This document shows, one piece after another, positions 35,688 to 44,231 of a stretch of 64,000 nucleotides of DNA. The first letter of the stretch is position 1; each line of letters opens with the position of its first letter. The position numbers and the translations under genes were made by a program. The stretch is from an uncultured Victivallis sp. (GTDB lineage: Bacteria > Verrucomicrobiota > Lentisphaeria > Victivallales > Victivallaceae), in the NCBI GenBank assembly GCA_944389895.1, contig CALXOA010000118.1, positions 37,541 to 101,540 on the forward strand, read 5' to 3'. The notes under the pieces are model-generated. The model did no database searches. It was given only the letters and a program-made list of their open reading frames with translations, and was not told the DNA's origin.

Positions 35688-37634
35688 TCAGCGATTCCGG
35701 CGGTAAGCCAGAACCGCGCCGGAATTTCCGGCGACCTTCAGCACACCCCACTCCATCACGCCGCCGGTCACAACCCGGTCAAACGCCCAATCGGCTGCGG
35801 GAGTGAGCGCGTCGGCGATTTCGTCGGGTGTATTGTTGACCGCAATCACCAGAAAGTGGTCGGCGTCGACCGGATGTTCCGTCAGCGTCAATGCCGGATT
35901 GGTCCGCGTCACCCGCCGCATCACCCCGGCGTGGCGTGCCGCGATCTGGTAGAGTTTATGGAAGGGTTTCGCCCCCGGCAGAAACGCGCCAGGAGCATCG
36001 GCGAGCAGGAGCTCCACCGGAACTGCGATGAAGAGCAGTTTCCCTTTTCCATATGATTGAGCGGTGAACACCGGAGAACCGTCGGCGTCGGTTGCCAGCA
36101 CCTCGGCGGTGCGGCAGATCAATCGCGTCCGGTATGGCGGTGTGCACTCCAGATCGAAATCCTCCCCTTTCAAGCGGACCAGCGCACTGTTGCGGATCCG
36201 GTAGTCGATCTCGACCCCGAAGAGGCTGTTGAAAGGCTGAAGCGCGGCATCGTTTCCAGTCACCAGCAGCGTCGCGCCATGCTTCACGGCATCGAGCAAC
36301 GCCAGCCAGCAGTGACGCGGCAGAACCCGATGCCCGGAGGCCGAAGGAAGGAGATAGAATTTCGACGGGACAAGCGTCTGATCGGCCTTGTGCAATTCAA
36401 CATCGAACCCGGCCTGTTTGGCGAGGATGAATCCGGAAAAAGCTGCAGCCCAGCAATCCTGATCCGACGACAGCAGCAACACCGCATCGCGCCGGAAGCG
36501 CGGCAAGCGACGCAACCTGTACTCGTCGAGCAGCCGGGCAAACGCCCCCATCGCCTCAAAAGCGGGCTTCGCCCCGCCGTCGGAACGGATCAGACCAAGT
36601 TCCCGCTCAATACCGACCCAGTCATAGGGAGGCTGCTCGAGACGATCCTGATCGAAGGCGCACCACCAGAGAACTCCGCGACAGTTGTGGGCAAAACCGT
36701 TCCACAGGAGATTGTTCATATATTTCCCCGCGCGGGCGTCGCTCGATTGTGACGGGCCGAGTGAACCGGCCTCCTCGACAAAGGCGGGGACATGGCCGAC
36801 ATCCCCGTAGAGCAGTGTCTCGGCGACCGCATGGAACGCATTGCGCATTGTGTTGATCGGCTCGTAGTTGCAATGCGGAGTGAACAACGGGTACGGATGA
36901 GTGGTCAATACATCGGTCACTTCAGCCTGATCCAGAATCCCCCAGGCGTTCCCACGGGGTTCGCAGACCAGACTATGCATTCCCGATACCACCGGACGAG
37001 TCCGATCTTCCAGTTTGATCGCCGCGGTGATCGCCATGCTCCACGTCCACGCCGCGTCCGGATTCGCAGAGACATCAGCCATGCAGTTGCACTCATTGCC
37101 GAGGTCCCAGGCGACGATCGCCGCGCAGCTTCTGAGTTCATGCACCAGAAAACGGACCATCCGCACCTGCCACTTCACTGCGGTCGGGTCGGTGATCACA
37201 TTGACCCCGTCGAACGCCTCCGGAACATGCATCCGCCCGGACATCCAGCCGGTGACCAGTCCGACAATCAGTTTGAGGCCGTACCGGGCCGCCAGTTCCG
37301 CCAGAGTCCGGAAACGCTCGACCATCACCGGATCGACGCCCGCACGGCCCGCCGGAGTATCCGGCAGCGGATTCTCGCCGAACCGCATTTCGACAAACCC
37401 CTGTCCGTAACCGGTATGGCGCCGGAGCGGCTGGAAATCCGGCCAGAGCGGAAAGACCCGCAACACGCCGATTCCGCCGGCACTCAGGCGCTTGAAATCG
37501 GACTCAACCTGCGCGGCATCCCAGTGACGCCACATCGCGGTTCCGGCATGGCCGGCCCAATAGTTGCAACCGACGAAAAAGGGTTCTTCCGGCGCGAAAA
37601 TCCCCTGCGGCTTGCCCTCCTGCGAAACACTCAT
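35688..37634 (-). CDS. Cytoplasmic GH5-like (clan A) glycosidase
   Basis: A 648-residue enzyme without signal peptide. The TIM barrel (~15-390) has the acid/base candidate E181 in AWDLGNECN and the nucleophile candidate E287/E288 in AFVEEAGSLG, as in clan A glycosidases related to GH5 mannanases and GH42. The C-terminal ~250 residues include a Rossmann-like, GATase1-like domain (FYLLPSASGHRVLP, GATLLVTGNDAAL) and a beta-sandwich, similar to GH42 layouts. It is a clear paralogue of the protein at 44232-46172 (shared GxNYW, TxWMSG, TTHPYPxFTP and LWWC). CGGAGTAAAAAA precedes the ATG. It is flanked by an AraC regulator upstream and an EamA transporter downstream. Confidence 0.84.
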   Translation of the reverse strand: MSVSQEGKPQGIFAPEEPFFVGCNYWAGHAGTAMWRHWDAAQVESDFKRLSAGGIGVLRVFPLWPDFQPLRRHTGYGQGFVEMRFGENPLPDTPAGRAGVDPVMVERFRTLAELAARYGLKLIVGLVTGWMSGRMHVPEAFDGVNVITDPTAVKWQVRMVRFLVHELRSCAAIVAWDLGNECNCMADVSANPDAAWTWSMAITAAIKLEDRTRPVVSGMHSLVCEPRGNAWGILDQAEVTDVLTTHPYPLFTPHCNYEPINTMRNAFHAVAETLLYGDVGHVPAFVEEAGSLGPSQSSDARAGKYMNNLLWNGFAHNCRGVLWWCAFDQDRLEQPPYDWVGIERELGLIRSDGGAKPAFEAMGAFARLLDEYRLRRLPRFRRDAVLLLSSDQDCWAAAFSGFILAKQAGFDVELHKADQTLVPSKFYLLPSASGHRVLPRHCWLALLDAVKHGATLLVTGNDAALQPFNSLFGVEIDYRIRNSALVRLKGEDFDLECTPPYRTRLICRTAEVLATDADGSPVFTAQSYGKGKLLFIAVPVELLLADAPGAFLPGAKPFHKLYQIAARHAGVMRRVTRTNPALTLTEHPVDADHFLVIAVNNTPDEIADALTPAADWAFDRVVTGGVMEWGVLKVAGNSGAVLAYRRNR

Positions 37635-37680
37635 TTTTTTACTCCGATCCGATCAAACAGAATCATTCGATTGTTCCGAC

Positions 37681-37709
37681 AATATAACGCACGCCGTACT
37701 TCATTTCAA
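37681..37709 (-). promoter_or_regulatory. Promoter of the cytoplasmic glycosidase-EamA operon
   Basis: On the minus strand TTGAAA (37709-37704) and TATATT (37686-37681) are exactly 17 bases apart, with a start near 37674 and a leader of about 40 bases. It lies just downstream of the AraC gene, which therefore need not share a transcript with the glycosidase. Confidence 0.62.
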
Positions 37710-37773
37710 CCGGCGGCGAGAAAATCCCCGGAACGTTCGCTGCGGCACGAAGGAGGTTCCACAGCAGTTCGGC

Positions 37774-38643
37774 TCATCTGTCGTGGAAGGTCGCCAGAGC
37801 CGTCCGGCGGTATTCGCGCGGCGAAACTCCGGCATGGCGCCGGAACATCCGCGAAAAATGACAACTGTCGCAATATCCGAGCCGCAGAGCGATTTCTCCG
37901 ATCGAGAGCGACGGATCCTCCAGAAGAGAGCGCGCTTTCCGAACCCGCAGACACCCGATGTATTCGAATGCGGAACTGCCGGTCCAGCGCCGGAATGCCG
38001 TACAGAATGCGGAACGGCTCATCCCTGCCGCCCGCGCCAGCTCCCTGATCGTCACCCGTTCGCAGAAACGCCGGTCGATATACGCGAAAACCCGGGAGGC
38101 GATTTCCGGTTGTTCGCCGGAAACAACCATGGGCGGCGCACTCTCCCCTCCGCGAATCAGACAAACCAGAAATTCTCCGAAGAGGGAACGGGCCATCAGA
38201 TCCCGGCCGCGACGCCTCTTCCCCAGTTCAGCAGCCAGTCTGTCCGCCAGCAGGGCCAGAGGTTCCACCTCATCAGAAGCGAAGTGAAACAACTTCGGTC
38301 CACCACCGGCCCTGCTCCATTCCGCCAGCAGCCCGGAAATTTCCGGATCAGCGGCAAAGAGCATCGGGTCAAACAGGATATTGTAGAATACACATTCCGG
38401 TTCCAGCGCATAGCTGTGAACATCTTCGGGGTTGAGCACATAGAGGTCGCCGCGCAACACGGGATACGCGATGCCGTTGATCCGGCAGACGCCGGTTCCG
38501 CTTGTCACGAACATCAATTCCATACAGTCATGACGGTGTTCGGTATTCTCCCGGCAGTTCGCAGCGGCCCCGACAAATCTCACCTGCCAGACCGCCAGCG
38601 GCAGTTCGTTTGAACAATAATCGAGCAGACGATAGAGATGCAT
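37774..38643 (-). CDS. AraC-family transcriptional regulator with cupin sensor domain
   Basis: A 289-residue regulator. The N-terminal half looks like the cupin-type effector domain (EHRHDCMELMFVTSGTGVCRINGIAYPVLRGDLYVLNPEDVHSY). The C-terminal ~100 residues form two helix-turn-helix motifs (VTIRELARAAGMSRSAFCTAFRRWTGSSAFEYI and LSIGEIALRLGYCDSCHFSRMFRRHAGVSPREYRR), the canonical AraC/XylS DNA-binding domain. AAGGAAACGCCGG precedes the ATG. It lies upstream of the glycosidase gene and divergent from the ADP-ribosylglycohydrolase-like gene, so it may control either or both in response to a sugar. Confidence 0.94.
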   Translation of the reverse strand: MHLYRLLDYCSNELPLAVWQVRFVGAAANCRENTEHRHDCMELMFVTSGTGVCRINGIAYPVLRGDLYVLNPEDVHSYALEPECVFYNILFDPMLFAADPEISGLLAEWSRAGGGPKLFHFASDEVEPLALLADRLAAELGKRRRGRDLMARSLFGEFLVCLIRGGESAPPMVVSGEQPEIASRVFAYIDRRFCERVTIRELARAAGMSRSAFCTAFRRWTGSSAFEYIGCLRVRKARSLLEDPSLSIGEIALRLGYCDSCHFSRMFRRHAGVSPREYRRTALATFHDR

Positions 38644-38780
38644 CCGGCGTTTCCTTCATCGGTTATTACGAAATATTCCCAATATATCCCTCCGCCACGG
38701 TTCACGCCATCGGAACGCACAAAAAAAATCGTTCTGGGCAGAAATTCCGGCGGATCGTACAATTTTTTCCCCATCGTTCG

Positions 38781-38789
38781 TGATATAAT
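38781..38789 (+). promoter_or_regulatory. Extended -10 promoter of the ADP-ribosylglycohydrolase-like gene
   Basis: TGATATAAT gives a perfect TATAAT (38784-38789) with the TGn extension, about 48 bases before the ATG at 38837. No good -35 is present, as is usual for extended -10 promoters and for activator-dependent ones. Confidence 0.5.
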
Positions 38790-38836
38790 ACGCCGATGAC
38801 CAATTGATGAACAATTTCCGTATTCGGAGGGGTATT

Positions 38837-40747
38837 ATGGATTATCGGCAATATTTCGACAAGGTGTACGGTTGCTGGCTGGGGAAATGCGTCTGCGGTT
38901 CGATCGGTGCCCCGCTGGAAGGGTGTAAACAACTTTTCCATTACCAGTTCGATCCGGGATTCTGGCGGATTGCGCTGCCGAATGACGATCTGGAACTTCA
39001 GATCCTGTGGCTCAACGTGATTGAACGGCTCGGACTCGATTTCGACTCCGATGATCTCGCAGCCGCGTTCCTCGCCCACGTACCCTACAATCCGGGCGAA
39101 TACGCTTACTTCAAACGCAACTACCGGCGCGGCATCCACCCGCCCACCTCGGGGATCTACAACAACCACTATTACCATGAAGGGATGGGCTGCTGCATCC
39201 GTGCGGAGATCTGGGCCTGCCTCGCAGCCGGAGATCCGGCACTGGCTGCCCGGATCTGCCGGGCCGACGGGCAGATCGACCACTCCGCGGAATCGATTCA
39301 TTCGGAGTCGTTCATCGCGGCGATCGAAGCGGCAGCCTTTCTCGAGAGCGACATCGACAAACTGATCGCAGCCGGATTGGCAGAAATTCCGGCCGATTCG
39401 AAACTGGCCCGTCTGGTTCTTGACGTCCTCGAATGGTGCGAAACGGAGAGCGACTGGCGAAAGATTCGCGAACAGGTTCTCCGCCACTACGGCCATCCCG
39501 ATTGTACCAACATGTTCCAGAACATCGGAATCACGCTCTCCGCCCTCAAAATGAGCCGCGGCGATCTCGAACAGGCGACTTTGATCGCACTCAACAGCGG
39601 ATATGACACCGACTGCACCTGCGGAATCGCTGGGGCTGTTCTCGGGATCGTCGCCGGAGCGGAGAAACTGCAACGCGACTACGGTGTCAGCGATACCGGA
39701 TTCGTCACCAACTTCGAACTCAACCGCCCCTCGGACCGGATCGAACGCCTCGCCAGCGACATCGCCAGGCTGACCGCGGAAGCCGAACGATTCTGGAACC
39801 GCTCACTCAAAGTCACCGGCCTGCCGCCCGAGGTCGAAAACTTCCGGCTGCCGGAACGGAAACGGGCCTTCCGGTTCCGGGTCGAGTATGATGCCGCCCC
39901 GGTGATCGAAGCCGGCGGTTCTGCCCGTTGCCGCCTGTTGATCGAGAATCTTTCCGGCCGTGACTTCCGCGGAAATTTGCACCTCAGCTCCGATACTCTG
40001 CAACTGGAATATCCCGACGCGGTCGCCATTCCCGCCGGCGGCGTCGGCACAGTCGCAGTATCGGTACGCCATCCGGATCCGACCAGGATCGCCGACACCA
40101 ATCTGATCCATGTCGAGCTGGACGGTTCCGAATGGGACTTCGGATTCGCAGCAGCGGTCCCCTATCGGGTCTACGGCCCCTGTCTGGACAACTTCGACAA
40201 CATCCCCCAGGTGGATCTTTTCGGCGCGCACTACAGCAGCTATCTGCCGCAGGGGGAGTTCCCGAACAGAAGCACGGCAATCCGCAACTACCACCTCAAT
40301 CTTCGCGCAGGGCTCGATCTGGCGTTGCCGGATGAAGCGGCCCTCGTCTCCGGCACGGAGAAACGCCGACCGGACGGGCGGATCGCCGCTTTCGACGACC
40401 TGATCCCGGTCGATTCGGCCTTCGGCTGCCGGGGACCGGCGGTATTCTATCTGGTCTCGGAGTTCGAAACCCCGATCGATATGGAACTTGCAATCAGCAT
40501 CGGGCACTCCGGACCGCTGGTGTTCTGGCTCGACGGCCACGAACTGGTGCGCAGCAATCTGGAGACATGGCGTACTCCGGAGAATCTGAATCTCGACATG
40601 CGGAAACTTCCGGCAGGCCGCCACCGCGCAGTATTCAAGGTAGTCCGGCAGGGAGCTCAGGTGACATTGAGCATCAACTACAAGAACAGCTTCCGGCCCG
40701 GGGAACGGTGCGACGCCCACTGTACGAACTTCACCTGGCTGGTCTGA
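38837..40747 (+). CDS. ADP-ribosylglycohydrolase-like protein fused to a C-terminal beta-rich domain
   Basis: A 636-residue cytoplasmic protein. Residues ~1-320 resemble the DraG/ADP-ribosylglycohydrolase fold: YGCWLGKCVCGSIGAPLEG at the start, PNDDLELQ in place of the usual TDDT metal motif, and NSGYDTDCTCGIAGAVLG matching the GGDTDT motif with the last Thr changed to Cys. The remaining ~310 residues are beta-rich, with a segment (IGHSGPLVFWLDGHELVRS) like carbohydrate-active sandwich domains. The family cleaves ADP-ribosyl or related N-/O-glycosidic bonds with two metal ions; context suggests a sugar-related substrate. GGAGGGG precedes the ATG. Its end overlaps the convergent regulator gene by 17 bases. 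Confidence 0.8.
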   Translation: MDYRQYFDKVYGCWLGKCVCGSIGAPLEGCKQLFHYQFDPGFWRIALPNDDLELQILWLNVIERLGLDFDSDDLAAAFLAHVPYNPGEYAYFKRNYRRGIHPPTSGIYNNHYYHEGMGCCIRAEIWACLAAGDPALAARICRADGQIDHSAESIHSESFIAAIEAAAFLESDIDKLIAAGLAEIPADSKLARLVLDVLEWCETESDWRKIREQVLRHYGHPDCTNMFQNIGITLSALKMSRGDLEQATLIALNSGYDTDCTCGIAGAVLGIVAGAEKLQRDYGVSDTGFVTNFELNRPSDRIERLASDIARLTAEAERFWNRSLKVTGLPPEVENFRLPERKRAFRFRVEYDAAPVIEAGGSARCRLLIENLSGRDFRGNLHLSSDTLQLEYPDAVAIPAGGVGTVAVSVRHPDPTRIADTNLIHVELDGSEWDFGFAAAVPYRVYGPCLDNFDNIPQVDLFGAHYSSYLPQGEFPNRSTAIRNYHLNLRAGLDLALPDEAALVSGTEKRRPDGRIAAFDDLIPVDSAFGCRGPAVFYLVSEFETPIDMELAISIGHSGPLVFWLDGHELVRSNLETWRTPENLNLDMRKLPAGRHRAVFKVVRQGAQVTLSINYKNSFRPGERCDAHCTNFTWLV

Positions 40748-41600
40748 ACGTCTCCTCCCCGGCGGACACAACTTTTCCAACGCCCGGTTCCGCGCCGGAA
40801 ACTCTTTTCCGATAGTCGGTCGGAGTCATTCGGAACTGCCGCTTGAAACTGCGGTGCAGATAGTTGGCGCTCCGGAATCCGGAGAAACGCGCAACCTCGT
40901 CAAGCGGCAGCGTCGAATGTTCGAGAATCTGCCGGGCACAATGGAGGCGGTGATCATTCAGCAGAGCGGGAAACGTGCGATGAAATTCTTCCCGCAGGAC
41001 CTGACAGATTCTGGATTCCGAAAGATTCATCGCTCCGGCAAGGTCCCTTCTCCCGATTTCCGGCTCACGGAAATGATGAACGAACCAGACCCGGATCCGG
41101 TTTTTCAACGGGGAACTGCCGGCAACCGGAGCCCGTTCGAGCAGACGGCACAACTCACCGGCCAGCAACGATGCAAACACGGGCAGATCCTCCGGAGCCT
41201 CCGGCAACGACGCCTGTACCGGCGACAGCGTGTCCAGCGGAGCGAAAATCCCCACGAAAAGCACCCCGACGACCGAATCAAACTGCGTGACCGGAATCAC
41301 CAGCTCCCGAAAGCCGGCATGACACTCTTTCCAGAACATGTTCCGGGCAAAGATCCGCGACCGGATCTTCTCTTCATCGCACTCCAGGCAAAGTCGATAG
41401 TCAGCCTCTGACTTCGAACGGATCAATTCACAATGCGGGTTGGTGTGGTGCAACTCAGACAATTCCGGTGCCAGAACCGCTGAAATGTCTCCCGTGAAAT
41501 CGTGCAATGCAACGTAACAGCCGAATCGTTTCTCGAATTGCCGGATCATCTCGGGAAACGATTCTCTTTCAATATTCCAGAGTGAGAAAAATGCTTCCAT
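40731..41600 (-). CDS. AraC-family regulator with PocR-type sensor domain
   Basis: A 289-residue regulator. The N-terminal ~165 residues match the PocR sensory domain: a Cys-containing pocket with LCLECDEE, FWKECHAGFRELVIPV and GVLFVGIF, a domain thought to bind small hydrocarbon derivatives such as diols. The C-terminal AraC domain has two helix-turn-helix motifs (IGRRDLAGAMNLSESRICQVLREEF and LPLDEVARFSGFRSANYLHRSFKRQFRMTPTDYRKR). It is divergent from the FAD oxidoreductase gene. Its -10 box lies only about 10 bases before the ATG, so its mRNA may be nearly leaderless. Confidence 0.9.
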   Translation of the reverse strand: MEAFFSLWNIERESFPEMIRQFEKRFGCYVALHDFTGDISAVLAPELSELHHTNPHCELIRSKSEADYRLCLECDEEKIRSRIFARNMFWKECHAGFRELVIPVTQFDSVVGVLFVGIFAPLDTLSPVQASLPEAPEDLPVFASLLAGELCRLLERAPVAGSSPLKNRIRVWFVHHFREPEIGRRDLAGAMNLSESRICQVLREEFHRTFPALLNDHRLHCARQILEHSTLPLDEVARFSGFRSANYLHRSFKRQFRMTPTDYRKRVSGAEPGVGKVVSAGEETFRPAR

Positions 41601-41609
41601 ATTTCGGAG

Positions 41610-41637
41610 AATATACCGCCTCCGATCCGGAATGCAA
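41610..41637 (-). promoter_or_regulatory. Promoter of the PocR-AraC gene (near-leaderless)
   Basis: On the minus strand TTGCAT (41637-41632) and TATATT (41615-41610) are 16 bases apart. The predicted start, near 41603, leaves only about 3 bases before the ATG at 41600. Confidence 0.45.
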
Positions 41638-41743
41638 CTGCAAGGATGTTATTTTAAACAAAAATTATCTTTTTGGAAATACAATAATCCTCTCCCCCCA
41701 GCTATATTCAGAATCGAACCCATGAAAGCAAAGGAGGTTTACG

Positions 41744-43075
41744 ATGGCTGCCACGATTTCCTTCCACTCCGAAATACCGGTGAAATACCGTCCCCAGGTT
41801 CTGGTCGTCGGTGCCGGGCCCGGCGGAATCGCCGCCGCGGTCAGTGCCGCGCGGCAGGGCGCGGAAGTGCTGCTGCTCGAAAGCAGCTTTCTTCCGGGAG
41901 GGTTGAGTACGGCAGGCAGAGTACCGATTCTCATGCCTTTCTCGGATGGAGAACGGATTCTCTGCGGTGGATTTGGAGCCGAAGTGATCAAACGTCTTCA
42001 GGCGCGGGCGCAGCTTTACGGTTTCGAGTCGGGTGGAGCGCTCAATGCGGAACATCTGAAGCTGATCTACGAGGATCTGCTCGGGGAGTCCGGAGCTGTT
42101 GTCCTCTACGGCTGCCGCCTGTGTGCGGTCGAACACGAAGCCGGACACGTAAAAGCCGCCGTCTTCGCTTCGGTGGAAGGGCTGTTCGCGGTGGAAGCCG
42201 CGGTCTACATCGACGGGACCGGAGACGGCATACTTGCTTCGTGGGCCGGAGCGGAGTATGCCGCCGGCGGAGAGAACGGCGAATGGATGCCATCGACCCT
42301 CTGTTCGCTCTGGGCCGGATTCGACTGGAAGAAATATCTGGAAGGGAAAGCGTTCGGCCATGATGACGACAACATGCTTGCATTGCTCGACAAGGCGTTC
42401 GCAGCCGGAGAACTGCAACAGACCGACTACCATCATACCGGCCTGACCAGAATCTCCACCGTCGCGGCCGCCGGAAACGTCAGCCACGAATTTGACGTAA
42501 ACCCCTACAGCGTGGAATCGGTCTCACAGGCACTGATACGGGCCCGCAAACGACTTGTGGAATACGAACGCTTCTACCGGAAGCATATCAAGGGGTTTGA
42601 ACATGCGGAAATCATCGGTTCCGGTTCCATGCTCGGCATCCGGGAAGGACGCCGGATCATCGGAGATTACGTCTTGAACGTAAAAGACTTCGAGGCACGC
42701 GCAACATTCCCGGATGAGATCGGACGCTACAATTTCTCCGCCGACATCCATCCTCCGCGCCCCGGCCGGAAGGAACTTGAAGAACACAAACGCCTGTTCC
42801 AGGCAACCAAAATGAAGCGGGGAGAAAGTTATGGAGTTCCCTACCGGATTCTGCTGCCCGCGGCACTGAACAACGTCCTGATCTGCGGCCGTTGCGTCAG
42901 CACCGACAGGCATCTTTACGCATCACTCCGGGTGATTCCCGGAAGCTACATCACCGGACAGGCCGCCGGAATCGCCGCCGCCATTGCGGCGGAATCACGC
43001 TGCGAACCGCGCCGGATCGACATCGGCTCTCTGCGCTCCCGGCTCTCCGCACTCGGAGTTTACATGCGGGGCTGA
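41744..43075 (+). CDS. FAD-dependent oxidoreductase
   Basis: A 443-residue flavoprotein. The FAD-binding motif is VLVVGAGPGGIAAAVSAARQGAEVLLLE (GxGxxG plus Glu), followed by GGLSTAG. YIDGTGDGILASWAGAEY resembles the second dinucleotide contact, and the C-terminal LLPAALNNVLICGRCVSTDRHLYASLRVIPGSYITGQAAG is typical of the FAD_oxidored group that also appears in Planctomycetota and Lentisphaerota glycan loci. It has an excellent ribosome site, AAAGGAGGTTTACG. No signal peptide is visible. The substrate may be a sugar or organic acid. Its end overlaps the convergent LacI gene by 16 bases. Confidence 0.87.
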   Translation: MAATISFHSEIPVKYRPQVLVVGAGPGGIAAAVSAARQGAEVLLLESSFLPGGLSTAGRVPILMPFSDGERILCGGFGAEVIKRLQARAQLYGFESGGALNAEHLKLIYEDLLGESGAVVLYGCRLCAVEHEAGHVKAAVFASVEGLFAVEAAVYIDGTGDGILASWAGAEYAAGGENGEWMPSTLCSLWAGFDWKKYLEGKAFGHDDDNMLALLDKAFAAGELQQTDYHHTGLTRISTVAAAGNVSHEFDVNPYSVESVSQALIRARKRLVEYERFYRKHIKGFEHAEIIGSGSMLGIREGRRIIGDYVLNVKDFEARATFPDEIGRYNFSADIHPPRPGRKELEEHKRLFQATKMKRGESYGVPYRILLPAALNNVLICGRCVSTDRHLYASLRVIPGSYITGQAAGIAAAIAAESRCEPRRIDIGSLRSRLSALGVYMRG

Positions 43076-44031
43076 GAGTCCGCCGGCGGAGCACCGACGC
43101 TCCGCCGGTCAAAGAAACGATACGGCACCGAAACATCGGCAACCTGCTGCCGCGGGGCGTTCAACAGGGAGATCATCAAATCAACCCCCTGTTGCGCCAT
43201 CGCGGAAAAATTCTGCCCGAATGTGGTCAGTGGCGGTTCGACATTGCGCGATATATACGAATTTTCCCAGGTGATCAACGAGATGTCACGGGGAACCTTC
43301 TTCCCGGCGACGGAAAGAGTTTTCAGAAGTTGCAGATCGAACCCCTCATGCGGCAGCAGCAGTGCCGTCACAGCATCGGCCTCAGCAGTGCGTATGATTT
43401 CCCAGTAATCGCTCTGGCGGCTGATTTCATAGAGAAATCCGGTCAATTCCGGTCTCTCGGCGATCGCCGCCAGAAATTGATTCTTGCGCCGTTTATGCGA
43501 AAAATCACGGCTTGCCACCGCCAGCAGACCGATCCGCCGATGACCGGCCCGTCGGAAGTGTTCGACTGCGGCCGAGATTGCACCGGCATCATCGGAATTG
43601 ACTGAATAGATGTTCTCCCAATGGCACTGGTAATTGTTGAAGCAGACGACCGGGCAGTTGAAGGACTCCGCCAGAAAACGATTGACCCGGTTGCCGTAAC
43701 AAACCGAAAAAAGTCCGTCAAACGGCATATCCTTCAACTCCTCCAGATTGGACTCCGTCACCAGCAGCAGCCCTGCCTGCACCCGGAGACACTGGGAAAT
43801 GATCTCCGGAATCAGGCTGCGGTCATATGCGCCGCTGCAGAAAATATCCGAAACGATCAGCAGAAAACGCTTGTGTTCAACGGTCCGGCGATATCCCATC
43901 TCCCGCGCCGCCTTCAAAACCCGCTGCCGGGTCTCTTCCGCCACCGGCATACTGCCGGAAAGAGCCCGTGCCACCGTAGAGGGAGAAATGCCGAGGCCGG
44001 CCGCGATGGTACGGACAGAAACCTTTCTCAT
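43060..44031 (-). CDS. LacI-family transcriptional regulator
   Basis: A 323-residue repressor or activator. Residues ~1-50 form the LacI helix-turn-helix and hinge (VSVRTIAAGLGISPSTVARALSGSMPVAEETRQRVLKAAREMGY). The rest is the sugar-binding-protein-like core (FDGLFSVCYGNRV, VVCFNNYQ, VNSDDAGAISAAVEHFRRAGHRRIGLLA, DAVTALLLPHEGFD, LTTFGQNFSAMAQQGVDLMISLL). The start at 44031 follows GGGGAGGACCCGG; a longer frame adds nine residues. It is divergent from the seven-gene glycan operon and likely controls it together with itself. Direct repeats in the intergenic space are candidate binding sites. Confidence 0.93.
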   Translation of the reverse strand: MRKVSVRTIAAGLGISPSTVARALSGSMPVAEETRQRVLKAAREMGYRRTVEHKRFLLIVSDIFCSGAYDRSLIPEIISQCLRVQAGLLLVTESNLEELKDMPFDGLFSVCYGNRVNRFLAESFNCPVVCFNNYQCHWENIYSVNSDDAGAISAAVEHFRRAGHRRIGLLAVASRDFSHKRRKNQFLAAIAERPELTGFLYEISRQSDYWEIIRTAEADAVTALLLPHEGFDLQLLKTLSVAGKKVPRDISLITWENSYISRNVEPPLTTFGQNFSAMAQQGVDLMISLLNAPRQQVADVSVPYRFFDRRSVGAPPADSQPRM

Positions 44032-44072
44032 CCGGGTCCTCCCCTCTTTCCTGTTCACCCGATTACCGTCTC

Positions 44073-44101
44073 AAAATAGACCTTCCTGCGTCATTTTTCA
44101 A
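44073..44101 (-). promoter_or_regulatory. lacI-family gene promoter
   Basis: On the minus strand TTGAAA (44101-44096) and TATTTT (44078-44073) are exactly 17 bases apart, giving a leader of about 35 bases. Confidence 0.6.
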
Positions 44102-44125
44102 GTTTCCGTTAGCGACTTCAGCTTA

Positions 44126-44144
44126 TTTTGTGTCGTTTTGTGTC
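44126..44144. promoter_or_regulatory. Two direct TTTTGTGTC repeats, candidate regulator site
   Basis: TTTTGTGTC occurs at 44126-44134 and again at 44136-44144, a 10-base period equal to one helical turn. The pair lies just upstream of the operon's -35 box and between the two divergent promoters, a position suited to an activator or dual regulator. Confidence 0.45.
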
Positions 44145-44155
44145 ATAGCCTCCTC

Positions 44156-44184
44156 TTGTCGGACAGACGATTCCGAGGTATAAT
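44156..44184 (+). promoter_or_regulatory. Promoter of the seven-gene glycan operon
   Basis: TTGTCG (44156-44161) and a perfect TATAAT (44179-44184) are 17 bases apart. The start would be near 44191, about 40 bases before the first ATG. Confidence 0.65.
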
Positions 44185-44231
44185 TAAAGCAGGATTTCAA
44201 ACAACAGCAGCGATTGAAAAGAGGCGCGTTG

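Noticed and set aside
41706..41725. GAATCGAACC, the complement of a tRNA T-loop-like sequence
   Set aside because: The flanking bases do not form a T stem, and no anticodon or acceptor stem is present upstream.
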